A DNA stretch of 64,000 nt, taken from positions 51,848,758 through 51,912,757 of the forward strand of contig BTPG01000004.1 of assembly GCA_036245525.1 (NCBI GenBank), read 5' to 3'. The notes below the pieces were generated by a model that was not told the DNA's origin, searched no databases, and saw only the letters and a program-made list of their open reading frames with translations. A program made the translations under genes and the position numbers. The DNA comes from Semisulcospira habei (lineage: Eukaryota > Mollusca > Gastropoda > Semisulcospiridae). Shown here piece after piece: positions 63,930 through 64,000 of the stretch. Numbering within the stretch: position 1 is the stretch's first letter; each line of letters opens with the position of its first letter.

Positions 63930-64000
63930 TTCAAGGGTAGTGCCAGATTAGCTTGGCGCCTGATGGCGCCAAGCTTGTCTGGCACTACCCTTGAATTATC
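63930..64000. repeat. Family B hairpin cut by the window end
   Basis: AATTCAAGGGTAGTGCCAGA to its complement, loop TGAT; one mismatch (CTTGTCTGG). Confidence 0.88.

Overview
The window is eukaryotic, gene-poor DNA that is saturated with repeats. Long GA, CA and AT microsatellites, tRNA-derived SINEs, decayed non-LTR retrotransposons and many short inverted-repeat elements point to an animal genome. The repeat mix suggests a marine mollusc, probably a gastropod, but that assignment is inference. No rRNA, genuine tRNA, operon, CRISPR array or bacterial signal was seen.

Only one stretch looks like a host coding exon: the minus strand at about 26384-25006, encoding a Ser/Pro-rich protein I do not recognise. 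A good splice acceptor precedes it, four short upstream ORFs sit before its start codon, and no mobile element interrupts it. A second protein trace, minus strand 8127-7857, is a frameshifted BED-like zinc finger.

Everything else that can be named is mobile or repetitive. Non-LTR (LINE) remnants lie at 2593-4220 (RT thumb, RNase H, C-terminal Cys/His motif), 10556-11802 (RT with FADD), 15567-15778, 16935-17400, 21994-22792 (an internally deleted copy with a target-site duplication), 36755-37000 and 41866-42640. Two tRNA-derived SINE families are present, with copies at 29-350, 42102-42425, 49436-49776 and 59873-60205 for family 1, and 50581-50999 and 53809-54268 for family 2. Several SINE copies have clear target-site duplications.

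The dominant theme is a set of short elements bounded by TTAA, with ends of the form TTAA-C(C/T)C and a long hairpin in the middle. I group them into letters. A has a 66-bp hairpin reading GCAAGAGGCATAGAT, more than 50 copies. B and C have hairpins around GTGCCAGATTAGCTTGGCGCC or its variant, about 27 copies. E is an 80-bp palindrome, F has ends TTAACCCTTTGGCTGTCGG, and G has ends TTAACCCCTCGACTGCTA. Further hairpin families D, H, I, J and K lack proven TTAA ends. The TTAA target and CCC/GGG termini are those of piggyBac-type cut-and-paste elements, so A, B, C, E, F and G are best read as non-autonomous piggyBac-like MITEs. No transposase is present in the window. In many copies both arms of the hairpin carry the same departures from the family consensus, so the arms change together; this is the most unusual observation here.

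Layout: 1-4.2 kb SINE, A elements and a LINE; 4.2-10.3 kb scattered hairpins of all families; 10.3-12.1 kb a LINE between GA arrays; 12.2-15.8 kb nested F/Harbinger-like/A/LINE block; 16.3-17.6 kb LINE tails and GA arrays; 17.6-24.9 kb hairpins plus the deleted LINE; 25.0-26.4 kb the host exon; 26.4-64 kb an almost continuous series of A, B and C elements with interspersed SINEs, a minisatellite at 43.4 kb and simple repeats.
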